Part shown: positions 29,690-40,160 of the stretch, piece after piece
How positions within the stretch are numbered: position 1 is the first letter of the stretch
Layout of the letters: each line of letters starts with the position of its first letter
Source: Symsagittifera roscoffensis
Lineage: Eukaryota; Xenacoelomorpha; Acoela; Convolutidae
Direction of reading: 5' to 3'
Length of the DNA stretch: 64,000 bases
NCBI RefSeq assembly: GCF_963678635.1
Contig: NC_087071.1
Coordinates: 39,823,797-39,887,796, forward strand
Notes under the pieces: model-generated
The model's input: only the letters and a program-made list of their open reading frames with translations
Databases searched by the model: none
Told to the model about the DNA's origin: nothing
Translations under genes and position numbers: made by a program

Positions 29690-30304
29690 ATCTTGTCTTG
29701 AAAAAACTCAAACTTGAAGCAAAAAAAAATTGTTTTTCAGACTGCAAATTTGAATTTACTCTGAGCACAAATTAGAACAGGTTCAAAATATAAATCATGA
29801 ACACAAACGCAATCTGAGATAATTTCTAATTTTATTCGAAAACTGATAAAACGTCCCCAAAATTTTATAGAATACCCAGATATCGTTTAACTGCTGTTGT
29901 CAAACAACGTTTAGCAGCTTTGTCTCCATAGTCAAAGTGCAGTTGCTCGAAAAAAACAATGTCTGTCCAGGCATTCAGGATGACTATTCTTCACCTATGC
30001 TGGAAAGTACAATTTCTACCATGTTCATATCGGCCTCGCAATTTGCAATACGTGTTCACATGGAACTCCTGGTTGGAGGCAGTACTGGTAGGCTTTGATG
30101 TTGGTGACTATATTGCGGTGATAATCCAACAACACGTACTTTTTCTTGAACGATTGCAAAGCAATCAAATCTAGTATAAAAGAAAGCCAAATCACTGATT
30201 CAAAAAAGAAGTTTTATTAAGATAAATTGTAAAGTACATCTTCCAAAGATAGGAAATTTGACATCACAGATACCGATCAAGCTCTGGGTCAATGCAAGAC
30301 TCTG
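29690..30304. other. Noncoding DNA, nothing recognised
   Basis: Between the Polinton-like element and the minus-strand gene; would include the 3' end of that gene's transcript. A frame at 29959-30174 is not supported by any motif. Confidence 0.35.
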
Positions 30305-30754
30305 CTACTCTTCCTGAACCTCATATGAAAAATTCTCAATGTCGTTGGCGGTATGTTTCAGGTTTGTCATTTTCTCAAGCGTCTGAAACTTTCTCTTTGA
30401 TCCATCATTGAGCACCTTCGCCACATGGTCAACCACCTTCTTCAGGTCATGGGTTGCCCACTTTGACTTTGAGTAAAAATTTGCAAATTCACATGAAAAC
30501 TCACGGGAAGTCGTCATCTGCTGAATGAAGATCTGTGCGCGCTGCACCTGGCGAACGAAACATTGAGAATCTTGTCGGGATCGCACTGCCAACAGAACAT
30601 TTTCGTGGTTGTATCCGTCCAAGTTCTGGTGAAATTCTGAAGCTCGCTTCTTCAGCTTCTCCATCTCGAACGTAGGGTTGGTAAACAAAGGCATAATCCT
30701 CGCAACCTTACTTGCGAGAGAGCGCTTCGGCTTTTCCAGATTTATGATGCTAAC
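30305..30754 (-). CDS. Last exon of a minus-strand helical protein gene
   Basis: Behind a strong acceptor (AATTTTTTTCCAG ending at 30755) the frame reads VSIINLEKPKRSLASKVARI and runs 149 codons to TAG/TAA at 30305. It is hydrophilic and alpha-helical (repeated Leu/Lys/Glu pattern, for example EKLKKRASEFHQNLDGYNHE and KKVVDHVAKVLND) and ends SYEVQEE. Base composition is more balanced than in surrounding DNA, as for true exons in this window. No domain recognised; a cytosolic helical-bundle protein is the most that can be said. Confidence 0.6.
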   Translation of the reverse strand, partial: VSIINLEKPKRSLASKVARIMPLFTNPTFEMEKLKKRASEFHQNLDGYNHENVLLAVRSRQDSQCFVRQVQRAQIFIQQMTTSREFSCEFANFYSKSKWATHDLKKVVDHVAKVLNDGSKRKFQTLEKMTNLKHTANDIENFSYEVQEE

Positions 30755-30839
30755 CTGGAAAAAAATTCTTACAAGTGATTCCACGTCGGTTTCTATTTTG
30801 AAAAATAAACCCCTTTAAAAGAAAGAAAAATTTTATACC

Positions 30840-31043
30840 GTTTGATTTTTCTGGCGTTCGTTTGAACTGATCAACTAGTGGAGCAACCCAGAGCGTCGCC
30901 TTTCCAATCGGATTGACGAAAAACAGTTGAGTCGTCATTTGATTTTTTTTTGGTGTCCTGAAAAGCCCATTGAACAACATAGTTCATATTGCTCCTGTTT
31001 AAATGGGTTCTGGCCTCCGTATAGTACGATTTTTGACCCCGTA
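30840..31043 (-). CDS. Middle exon of the minus-strand gene (limits uncertain, A9 frame break)
   Basis: Contains NMNYVVQWAFQ and, after a nine-A run near 30945-30953, MTTQLFFVNPIGKATLWVAP in another frame; both parts look coding, and they would be continuous if the run were one A shorter. Possible donors are CTA|GTTGAT (keeps phase with the last exon) and ACG|GTATAA. The acceptor (about 31044) is the weakest call, chosen to fit the phase of the preceding exon. Confidence 0.4.
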
Positions 31044-31165
31044 CTAGCCAGTTTGGAATTCTGTTGGAGACGCGAGAAGTTTCGCTATTAATTTGAGTTA
31101 TCAAATCGAGTCACCAGTGTTTTTTTTTCATCAAGTCAGTGTTTAAGATTTAAAAAGATACTTAC

Positions 31166-31442
31166 ATGCTGCTGCATTCATCCACGTAATCGTCTTAGCT
31201 TTTTCCTCTATGTTTACAAACGTCTGGACGACATCATTTGCCGTGGGGTTGATGATCATTGCACCTGTGCACGTGAACGGAAACGTGACAATGGCCCTGA
31301 ACAAGGTCAATTGTTCTTCGTGGGTCAAGGTTCCATTTCTTTTGTCGGCGCAGTCATTCGACTTCTCGACAGTCTTTAAAATGAATTCTTTGAAAGTCTC
31401 GTTCATTATCGGGCTTTCGGCACGAGAAGCTTTTCCAGGTTG
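31166..31442 (-). CDS. Exon of the minus-strand gene with consensus splice sites
   Basis: Bounded by acceptor TTCAATTTCAG (ending at 31443) and donor CAT|GTAAGTATC (after 31166), both close to consensus. The frame reads QPGKASRAESPIMNETFKEF then a helical, mildly hydrophobic region (LTLFRAIVTFPFTCTGAMII) that could be a membrane-associated helix, and ends KTITWMNAAA. Phase at the donor is 1. Confidence 0.55.
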
Positions 31443-31813
31443 CTGAAATTGAATATGATTTATTTTCGGGAGTTGCTTTACCGAAACTTTTTATGCTTGG
31501 AAAATGTGTTTGCTTTTGAAATTATTTCTTCATTTTACATTTTCGTCTAAATTATCTGGCACTGCATGATCGCTTTTGCGGTTTTCTGCGGTTTCGTTGT
31601 TCCTGTGGTCTCGTTGTTTTGTGGGATCACCAGCTCGTGGTTCCGTTGGAATGAACTTTCACCTCTCATGATCATGCGGTTGTGTTTCAACTTCTCAATA
31701 AGGAGGAAACGCCGATCGCCATTAATTTTTCCGGAACTATGATGCCGACATTTAGGAACTTAGGTAGCCTGGATTTGGCTGATACTGCTGAGGCTGACCG
31801 TAATATACCATCG

Positions 31814-32023
31814 AGGGGCCTGAACGGACATCTCGCAAAGGATATTTGGTTGCCCATCTGTCGGCGGTATTGGCGAGGCGAAAGGTCGCGGGGTTGTCGA
31901 AAGAACAATTGATGTCTTCTCTGGTGCTGCGAGTGTTGACGGAGGAACAGGGATGCTAGAAAGCACTGCAAATGGTGATTGAGAACTAGAAAGCACTGAA
32001 CATGAGCTTTCGTCGTTCGACAT
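31814..32023 (-). CDS. Possible first exon of the minus-strand gene (Ser/Thr/Pro-rich)
   Basis: ATG at 32023 opens a low-complexity Ser/Pro/Thr sequence (MSNDESSCSVLSSSQSPFAV) of about 70 codons up to a GATG|GTATAT donor near 31814. Its phase does not match the next exon directly, so either another exon lies between (31443-31813) or the donor differs. An MS/T-N-x-Ser start also occurs in the plus-strand gene at 9098. Confidence 0.35.
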
Positions 32024-32160
32024 TTTACTAGATTCCGTAAGTTTTTACTAGATTCGGATAAAAAATGAGAAATGCAACTAAAATTGAGCACAAGATGAGG
32101 ATGAAAAACTTCCAATTTAGCGGCCAATCTCCTATCCTTTATCAGCATCAATTTAATTGA

Positions 32161-32679
32161 AACACCAGGATCGAGATAATAGTCCATCAAGAAAAAGTAC
32201 TAGTCCTCGATGCCGTCACTTTAATCTGGGAAAGTGCTGTATTTTTAGCATTAATCAGCGATTGGTGCGTAAAGATTAAATGGCCAAGAAGTGCCATCTT
32301 TAGTGTCCCAGAAGACAGAAAAGGAAACGCAGCATTATTTAATATAAGAACATTCCACAAATACAATGATTCTTGTGTCATCAGCAGAAGGCGGAATGCG
32401 AGAAAGGAGAATCTATCGTTCAACCCCAGACGGCTGCACAGGGACTCGATGGTCTTTTTCGAACATGCTAGGAGTGTCAAAAAATAGATTGTCATCATCA
32501 GCGACCCCTTCATGTCCCAATGCACAGCTCGTTTGGTCGACAAACCTCAAGATACTTCGAGGAATGGGCCATCATGCAGTTTTTACGTTAAGCACTCCGA
32601 TTTGAGAAATGAGTCACAGGGCGAATCAAGGAAACGATTCGCCCAAGAATCACTGCCTGATGATTTCAAAAATTCATGA
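32161..32679 (+). pseudogene. Unrecognised 173-codon frame with one internal stop
   Basis: The plus frame is open from the TGA at 32158 to TGA at 32677 except for TAG at 32485. It reads DAVTLIWESAVFLALISDWC in the first part, then NAALFNIRTFHKYND, an Arg-rich middle (ISRRRNARKENLSFNPRR) and a hydrophilic tail. Base usage is balanced compared with flanks and the frame is much longer than expected in such AT-rich DNA, so it is probably a former or damaged gene, possibly transposon-derived. A minus-strand frame in the same interval looks like its shadow. Confidence 0.35.
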
Positions 32680-33544
32680 TTAAGGATGCTGACAAATCTA
32701 GACCCGAACAAAACCCTCAGAGCTCAAGGCCAAAAAAAACAAGGAGGAAAAACCGCTCGAAGATTTTTTTGAATTGCGTTGACTATTTTGAGTTGCCAGA
32801 AAATGAAATTCTTCTAAGGTTTGCTCCATGAATCAACGATGTAATGAAGGTAAAGTTATCAGGTAACTAATCAAATAAGTAACTAATCTACTATTTAATC
32901 AGATCCTACTATCCTGATAATATGTATGAGCACAATCTGATGCCAACTTATGCCGTGGAAGATATGCCGTCGAAGATAACTACCGAGAAGAATTTAGACA
33001 TAAAATGGCCTAAGATTATTTTATGAATTGGAATGAACAACTTGAACTGTTAAAACTGTTTGTAGTTATGACTGTTTCGTTATGACTGTTTGTCGTTATG
33101 GACTGTTTGTTCTTATTTGAGCTCTTTAAAATAAGCGTAATTTGCCGTATTCTTTTTACTGTATGAAGTAGGTGTTATGGTTTGAAAGTTATGCCAGTCC
33201 GTCAAAGATGCTCATAAAGAATAAAATATCTAAGTGCTGTAATTTTTTCATAGGTAGTAAACTATCTATTCAGAGAAATTAATTTGACTAAACCCGGTTT
33301 AGGTAAAAAAACAACATAACTTGAACAACTACTGCTGAAATGAAAATAATTGCAAAAACCAAGCATTTCCCGAAAATTTTGCCTTATCAAGCTATATGTT
33401 CGCAAATTGAAAACACTCGAAAAAGGAAAAACTAAAATATTTTTATTTTATTTGAATTAATTATTTGAATTAATTGCCTGAAACGAACTGATGAATTTAG
33501 ATGCGAGTTTACTTCATAAGTTTGTTCAATTTGTTCTCTTTTGC
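32680..33544. other. Noncoding DNA with a short minisatellite
   Basis: Nothing coding recognised. At 33055-33115 a 15-18-bp unit (GTTATGACTGTTT(C/G)) is repeated about four times. Confidence 0.5.
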
Positions 33545-33690
33545 GGGAATTGAGATTGATGGCACGAATTGGGATCGAAGTTGGCTTACAGGAAATGGGA
33601 TCAAAAGTGGGTTACAGGAAGAGTGGGATCGAAGTTGGGTTACAGGAATTGAGATCGGAGTTGGTGACATGAATTGAGACCGGTATCTAA
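33545..33690 (+). repeat. Minisatellite with GGGATCGAAGTTGG-TTACAGGAA unit
   Basis: About five imperfect copies of a 28-32-bp unit: (A)TTGGGATCGAAGTTGGCTTACAGGA at 33567, followed by variants to GAGATCGGAGTTGGTGACATG at 33653. Noncoding. Confidence 0.75.
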
Positions 33691-33784
33691 TCAACGTAGC
33701 TGGGATTGAACTTGCTGGTGAACAACTAGTAAATAAAATAAATAAATCAAAACGTTACCACATATAAACTTTTATGAAAATGGA

Positions 33785-33895
33785 ATTTGCAAACGAAAAG
33801 CGGATTTCTCTTACAATTTACGGAATTCACTTACAGTTTGCGGATTCCACGTACATATTGCGAATTCCACTTACAGTTGCAGAATCCTCAACAAC
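33785..33895 (+). repeat. Four-copy tandem repeat of a GCGGATTCCACTTACAGTTT-type unit
   Basis: Unit of about 27 bp: GCGGATTTCTCTTACAATTT, CGGAATTCACTTACAGTTT, GCGGATTCCACGTACATATT, GCGAATTCCACTTACAGTT. Isolated copies follow at about 33940, 34097, 37668 and, inverted, at 37264-37310. Confidence 0.8.
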
Positions 33896-35111
33896 TCAAT
33901 TTAACGATACAGATGTCTTATCATTTGTTTGTGGATTCCTCAAATACAGTTGCAAATTCCACAAATTCGCCTATTTGTGGAGCGATTTTAAGCGGTACAA
34001 TGATTTAGGTACATGTTTGTGGAATCCAAAACAGCATAAAAGATCAAAGAAAATTAGCAATGTTGCAGATTTCGCAACAAATTTGAGAGTCTCCTGTTGC
34101 GGATTCCACTTACATTGCAGAGAATACATAGCTTAGCCTCATAATGCTGTGTCTCGTGAATTTGCTTTTTGTGGGCGACCAGAATTGAAATAGAAATGAA
34201 CATATTCTCACTGTGATGGGTTGAGGTCAATTAGGAAGGGTTTGATTTTCTTATCTACAGCGCCTGAGGATGACAATGGTTACACGGAAGGGGTCATCAA
34301 GCCACCAACATTCAATAAACTGGACCGCTGATTGATTGGACATTCATAGTTCAAAATCTACGTGTATCAGGTGTGGGCAAACTTCCTTTTGGATTGTCTT
34401 TTAGAAGCTGGTGAATAATCAGCGTTGAATGATCGTAAATAAATAAATCAATGAATCAATTTCTGTTTCTGAAGTAGTTGACAGTGGTATTATTGATATC
34501 GATGTTGCATTTATGGCTGTTATTCATTTCACTCTATTATCAGAAAATTTGGTCTCTATTTTGGATTTTTTTTTCAATCTTCGAACTTTTTTTTCATTTT
34601 TCAAAAATCAAGACTTAATGTGTTTTTAATATCAAAAAACAAAAAGTAAATTGAAGCGAGAACTTTGAAGTTTCCATAGTGATCATTTTGTGATTTTTGT
34701 TTTAAAAAAACTCATTTCTTGTATGATAATAATCCTAGTTGTTTTCTGTGCCGGAATTTCTGAATGCTTGGTTAATCTTTCCAAAATACAGCGATTTTTT
34801 GTACCAGGAGAGAGAATAGATATGAGAAAAATTGAAAACTGAAAAAAGAGGAAGAGGAAATTTTTGATGGCAATGTGGCATTCCAGAGGATGCGACCAGA
34901 AAGAATCTGGATTCCATATGGACATTCAATACAAATGTTCCCAAAGCATCTCGTGGAAGTGTAACAGACTTTTGTGGTTAAGCTCGCGGTAACCCTAGTG
35001 GATCCTGAAATTTTTGCTCTGTTGTAGTAGATCACTTCCCAAAAAAAAACAATAACGCTTTGCCTACAAACTATGGGAAAAACTGTCTCCCTTGTGTTTA
35101 ATTTTCTCTAG
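33896..35111. other. Noncoding DNA, nothing recognised
   Basis: Contains two isolated copies of the 27-bp motif (33940, 34097). Overlapping frames at 34683-35035 have no domain and mutually overlap in three phases, as expected by chance. Confidence 0.35.
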
Positions 35112-35398
35112 TAATCGAAAACCGGAGAACTCCAGAAGCACTTCTCAAATTTATAACAGAAACAAAACCGAAACAGCAACGACCGGCCGCAGACACGGTA
35201 ATGTTTAGACAGCACCCGCGGAAGATGGGACATCGGAACTGTAGTAACTTTAAAAAAAAAGATAGAACCTATTGGGAGCAAAAAAAGCTAGGTCGACGTT
35301 TTGACGTCTTTAGATTGTGTAGTAAACGCTTGATTGGCGACCAAAAGTCTCATCTCGGTGAAAACCACGCTATTACACACGTTCTCGATCGATCCTGA
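35112..35398 (+). CDS. Probable terminal exon of an unrecognised basic protein
   Basis: Starts after a typical acceptor (TTAATTTTCTCTAG) in phase 2 (two bases, then IENRRTPEALLKFITE) and ends TGA at 35396; 94 codons. Strongly basic (KKKDRTYWEQKKLGRRFDVF), with notably higher G+C than the flanks, which marks coding sequence in this window. No upstream exon could be joined with confidence. Could be a nucleic-acid-binding tail or a fragment of an old element. Confidence 0.35.
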
Positions 35399-38300
35399 GG
35401 ACAAAAATCAAGTGCTCTCTCTTTCAAAAGTTTTCAAAGTGAACCAATGTGCTCTCTCAACGATCGACTGGTTGAAATAGTGCCCAATAAATGGGATTTT
35501 TAAATGAGTTATCTTTTATGGCCCCACTGACTCTAGTTTGCAAATTGTAAATAGCGGGTTGATAGCTTCCACGTTTATGTACACAGTGGGGGTTGAGTTT
35601 AATAAGGAGTTATCCCCAGCCTTAAAGTAAGATGTCACTTTTTTCTGGGTGGTTTTAATGCAAAAATCAGCGACTAGCAATATAGTGCCAATCATGAAAA
35701 AACACAAATGTGAAATTTTGTTAGATTTTTCTAAAAACCAGTTTTCAAAATCCTGAACATCGTGGATAGTGGAACTCCTAGAGGCGCAGAAGCAAAACAG
35801 GTACTGAGAGAGTTTAGCCAAGGTTGAGCTACTGGAGCGAGCCAGTTTAGCAGTGATTAATTTAAAAAATCATACAAGCTGTGCCAAGCATTTATCGAAG
35901 ATCTTTCTTTTTGAATCGAATCGGGACAATGTTTTTAAGTGAGGTGTCAATACAAGTGAGTCAGCGGCTACCAAAAAATTTGCACTAAAAACAGTCTCGT
36001 TAAACACAAATCAACAAGCGAGGCTTTATTGACTACTCAGTATTTGATTTGAGGGAAAAATTAACACATAAAACAATTTCAAGCAAAATTTGAAAAAATT
36101 ATACCACAATACAATGGGACTGGCTTTCTTCACAAGAAAACACTTAAATTAAAGGAGAATTAAGCTCAAACTATTTCGTTATGTAATTTTTATGATAAAA
36201 AATTTTTTGATTCTGTTTAAAAGTACGTGTTGTTCATTGCCTTGAGGGAAGTTGGCAGCCGTGAAGATTTATTCAGTATCACTGAAGTTTTCCACGCCAA
36301 GTGGTTTGCAAAACATGGACAAGATAACACTTCTGTAGAAAACTGAAGAGCGAAAGAAAGTTGCATTTTTTTTCAATCAATAATTACCCTTTTTTTGACT
36401 TCCTTCTAAAGAAGACCAAAGATGTGAACAGAAACTGCGCATATGTATTTGTATCATGTTTTTCAGAATTTTCGGAACCAACACCGTGTCATTCAAAGTA
36501 CTCAAGGCACAAGTGGAAAAAAATAATAACTTCGAAAATCGCGGCATCATCCTGCATTCCGATGTTTGCCCTGGCAAGACTATCAGCCATCGCATTAGTA
36601 AGGAAGGATGTCAATGCGACTTCCCGTTGGCGAGTTTTTTCTAACGGCATAAAGACCGCACTCGTTTTAGTTATTTGATTTTGGTAGACTGAAAGCCGTT
36701 AGAAACCGTGTTAGAAAAAGTTTTTGAGGCTAGAAAGGTGATCAGATTTGAAACTTAAGAAATAAACGGAAAGTTTTGAAAAATTACAGTCACTCGAAAA
36801 CTATTCAAAAGAATGGTTCAGTTGTACGCTTCCTTTGAAAAGAGTAATTGAAAGTGCCAAAACTTGACAAAGTGATTGGATGAGATAGCTAAAGGCAGAT
36901 TCTGAAATAAAACGTGCTCCAAAAAACTGGGGCCTGAAAACTGGCTATCAAATCAAAACTGAAGCTCACATTTAGTGGGAAAGATAAAACGAATGCAATC
37001 CGCAAAAGTTCACAAACAAATCAAAGTTCCAGTAAGAACTATGGCACAAGGTTTCACTGTTTATACTCTCTGTCATTTATAATTGAGGGGAGATTTTTGA
37101 TATACCGAAATAAAGTCCGAGCAGACATTGCTATAAACTATAAACTTCATCCAAAACTCAAAATTTTACATGAAAGAAATTCTCTAGTTAAAACGGGCCA
37201 TAAGATGTATCATGCGAAAACAAACAAAAAACTTGCAGAACGACTGCAAACTGTACGTTTTGTGATTTGTAAGCTGATTCCGCAACAGTTGAAAACCAGA
37301 TTTGCTGCAGAATCCGCAACAATTTTAATTTAACCTGATCTAAAAGAATCTTTTTTGAAATCCTTTCCGATTAAAAAAACTCGCGAATGAAAATGAATCT
37401 AGGTAAAATATTTTTTGGGTTATAAGACCAAACTAATTATATATTTCAAAATATTCTATATACTAAAGGGTATATTTACGATTTCAGAACAATGACTTAA
37501 GACTTGTTACTGAATTCCATTAATAGTAGTTAAAAATTTGCCTTTAAATTCTGCATTTGCTAGATAATAACTCAACATATAGCTCTTAATTGTTTACACC
37601 AGGACCGGTTCAGTTCAGTATAGATATCAAAACACCGATCCACCGATATTTGTGGAGTCCGCTTACATTTTGCAGAATCTAATTATATGATGGACAACAA
37701 CAAAAATTATAGACAACAAATGGGATTGCATTTTTTTAAAGATACTTGTAATTAAACGATATTTTAGGATATGAAAACTAGGAAATTGGCACATCGGGAA
37801 ATCTAAGCTCAGGCATGATCAATAGTTCATAGTTTGCACAAGCACAACTGCATTTTCTCAAAACTAAAAGTGAATAGATAAGATGACACAATCCATTTTT
37901 GATTGACCACTGTAAAAAATTTAAGTTCATTGCTATGGATAGTATTTGAGGGGTTATTTTGAGGGTAAAGAAACGCTATTTTTTTCTATCAAAATTGTTC
38001 AACCTCGTTTATGCTGTTTTTTCTTCAATTTTTTCCCAGAAAATTTTGTATTTCTCCGTAGTGTATTAGGAGAGCTTGCAAAGTCACTTTAGTTGTGCTA
38101 ATTTTTTCTAAGATTCAACCAACACCCACCCTCCTATTTACTTATCTCGAGATATCTAAAACTGCATATTCGAAAAAAATTGATTTCAATACAGCATCTG
38201 AGGTTCCAGTTACGTTGCTTGTTGTCAAAACAATCTACGCGGCGAAAATGGCCTGCACTGGTTTGATCATTTGTTGTGCTCATACAATGTCCATTAACAA

Positions 38301-38865
38301 AAAATTTTTTAGCTTTACACGTCCATACGGTTCCACATGTCTAAAAAAAGCTATTACCTCTAGGCCAAACGTTTTCTTATAAATGAAAGCTGTTTGAACG
38401 ATATTTCTCCATAAAGGAAAATAGAATTTCTAGTAAATGAAATATGGGTTAGTTTTAATAATTAATTTTTGAAAAAATTTTCTTTTTCAAAATTTGGTAA
38501 GATTTGCGTTATAACCTATCTCTTAAGTTCGTTCAAAAAATGGGAAATTTAAAAGGATTCAAGAGGTTGGCACCTCATTTTGATTTTCCTTGTAAAAAAT
38601 TTGTTCAATTTTTGACAGAGCTTCCCAAATTCCAAATTCCGCACGACCCAAATTCCAGATTTTCCTTGAGCAGCATCCTGCAGGTGCAGCCAGCACTATC
38701 GTCTTCATCAATGCTAATTGAAAACTAATAAAAAAACTGTTTACTAGTACAAGAAATGTGGTGATGGCGATGTTACTGGTGATGTTACATCACCATCAGA
38801 CTTCCATCTGCGCCGCTTTTAGTTATTGTTGTACCAGCTGAGACTAAGTCCGGGTTCGTTTTCTC
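35399..38865. other. Long noncoding stretch without a supported gene
   Basis: Contains an exon-like frame behind TTTTTCAG at 36463 (IFGTNTVSFKVLKAQVEK..., about 58 codons) and a frame at 37097-37333 that partly consists of inverted copies of the 27-bp GCGGATTCC repeat. Neither is convincing. The remainder is AT-rich with no recognised element. Confidence 0.35.
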
Positions 38866-39048
38866 AAAGGGTAATTTCGGATAGGGTATACCGTCTGTTC
38901 ATCACGCTATCTTATTTTCAGCCGGATAGATTCGTGCAACTTCTTAGTCTATTACTGATCCTTCTGTTGTATTTCCTAGTCTCAATAGATCTAGTAATAC
39001 TAGTCTTACTCTTTTATCTCAATAGATCTAGTTTATACTGGTATTCTT
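38866..39048 (-). repeat. Inverted LTR fragment of the element A/B family
   Basis: Reverse complement of the LTR right half: GGTATACCGTCTGTTC, CACGCTATCTTATTTT, GGATAGATTCGTGCAACTTC and CAATAGATCTAGT match the LTR core in antisense. The last part (TCTCAATAGATCTAGT) is doubled at 38982 and 39016. It lies 750 bp left of the 5' LTR of element B in opposite orientation. The apparent 105-residue frame here is antisense LTR and not a gene. Confidence 0.8.
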
Positions 39049-39798
39049 GTGCGGTTAGCAGAGAGGTAGAGGAAATGTTTTCTAAATCGAAATTGTTCTT
39101 CTCTGGACAAAATACGACTAATTTCAGCCTTAAAAATAATTGAATTACAGTGACACTTATCAAGAATATGAAAGGAGATATAAAACAATTGTTTTGAATG
39201 GTTCCACAGCTGATTGGCTAAAGATTTTCCATGTTATGTTTTCAAAAACCTACACTCCGAAAGTTGTTCTCTTCATTTAAGCTATTACTTCATTTAAGCT
39301 TTCAACCTTTCCATGAAAAAACACGAAGGTTTTGTCTTCTAAGGAAACAATGTTTATCATCCAGTTTTCACACATGAAAATTGCATGCGACGCAATTTTT
39401 TCTTTATTGAAGTACTATGACTGATGAACAAAGTACTCTCAATTGATGGAAAAGAGCTTTGAAGTCATTTAGTCTGAACGAGAACAATTATAAATGATGT
39501 TTGAAGATGATAACTTCTCTGGAGAAACGCTTGTCATACAACTGATTGACAAGAAAAATGTTTGATCGGCCTTTTCAGCTCCAAATTGATTTTTTGGGGG
39601 TCCAAAGTGTTCTCAACGCAGCAAAAAGCGCTATTAAAAGTTTTCAATCTTAATCATAAACCAATTCAAAAAAAATTAAACACTTGTCCTATGAAAACAT
39701 GGCTTATTATACAATTTTTATAAAAACAACCTGTTTGATGAAACTTTTTTCCAAAATAACAAAAAATTATCTGATAATGATTTTTTTTTCATTATCAG
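39049..39798. other. Noncoding flank left of element B
   Basis: AT-rich, no gene recognised. The last four bases, TCAG (39795-39798), are the left candidate target-site duplicate. Confidence 0.4.
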
Positions 39799-40140
39799 TG
39801 GAACCAGTTCTAAACTAAAATCTATAATTGGTTTTTAATATGATACTATATTTCTAAAAAAATATTCCTAACTAACCAATCATATTCCATAATTGTAGTT
39901 TCAGCACCAGAGCAATTTGAATTAAACTTAGAATAAAGTTGATCTCTCCTTCAAAAAACTGACTCACATAAACTAGTATAAACTAGATCCATTTATAGGA
40001 GATTTAGAAGTAAGATTAAGATTGGTACTAGACCAAGAAGTTGCACGATTCTATCCGGCCGAAAATAAGATAGCGTGACGAACAGACGGTGTACCTTATC
40101 TGAAATTACTCTATGAGTATAGCCTACAAGACTTATCTCA
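39799..40140 (+). repeat. 5' LTR of element B (342 bp)
   Basis: TGGAACCAGTTC...CTTATCTCA. Pairs with the 3' LTR; the best conserved part is CTATCCGGCCGAAAATAAG plus ATAGCGTGACGAACAG at about 40050-40086, shared with all LTR copies in the window. Differences between the two LTRs (about 15-20% by eye, with indels) indicate an old insertion. Confidence 0.8.
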
Positions 40141-40142
40141 TC

Positions 40143-40160
40143 TGGTGCGACCAAAAGTCT
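40143..40160 (+). other. Candidate tRNA primer-binding site
   Basis: TGGTGCGACCAAAAGTCT starts two bases after the 5' LTR. Primer-binding sites begin TGG, the complement of the CCA end of a tRNA. I could not match it to a specific tRNA. Confidence 0.45.

Noticed and set aside
31687-32190. 167-residue minus-strand ORF
   Set aside because: Overlaps the Ser/Pro-rich first-exon candidate in another phase and lacks coding character; taken as chance overlap.
36463-36645. Frame behind TTTTTCAG with ILHSDVCPGKT, reminiscent of the HDNAxxH box of mariner-type transposases
   Set aside because: Catalytic Asp context and neighbouring motifs do not fit, no inverted repeats seen; too short to support.
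38826-39143. 105-residue hydrophobic ORF
   Set aside because: It is antisense LTR sequence (reverse complement of the LTR core), not a membrane protein gene.
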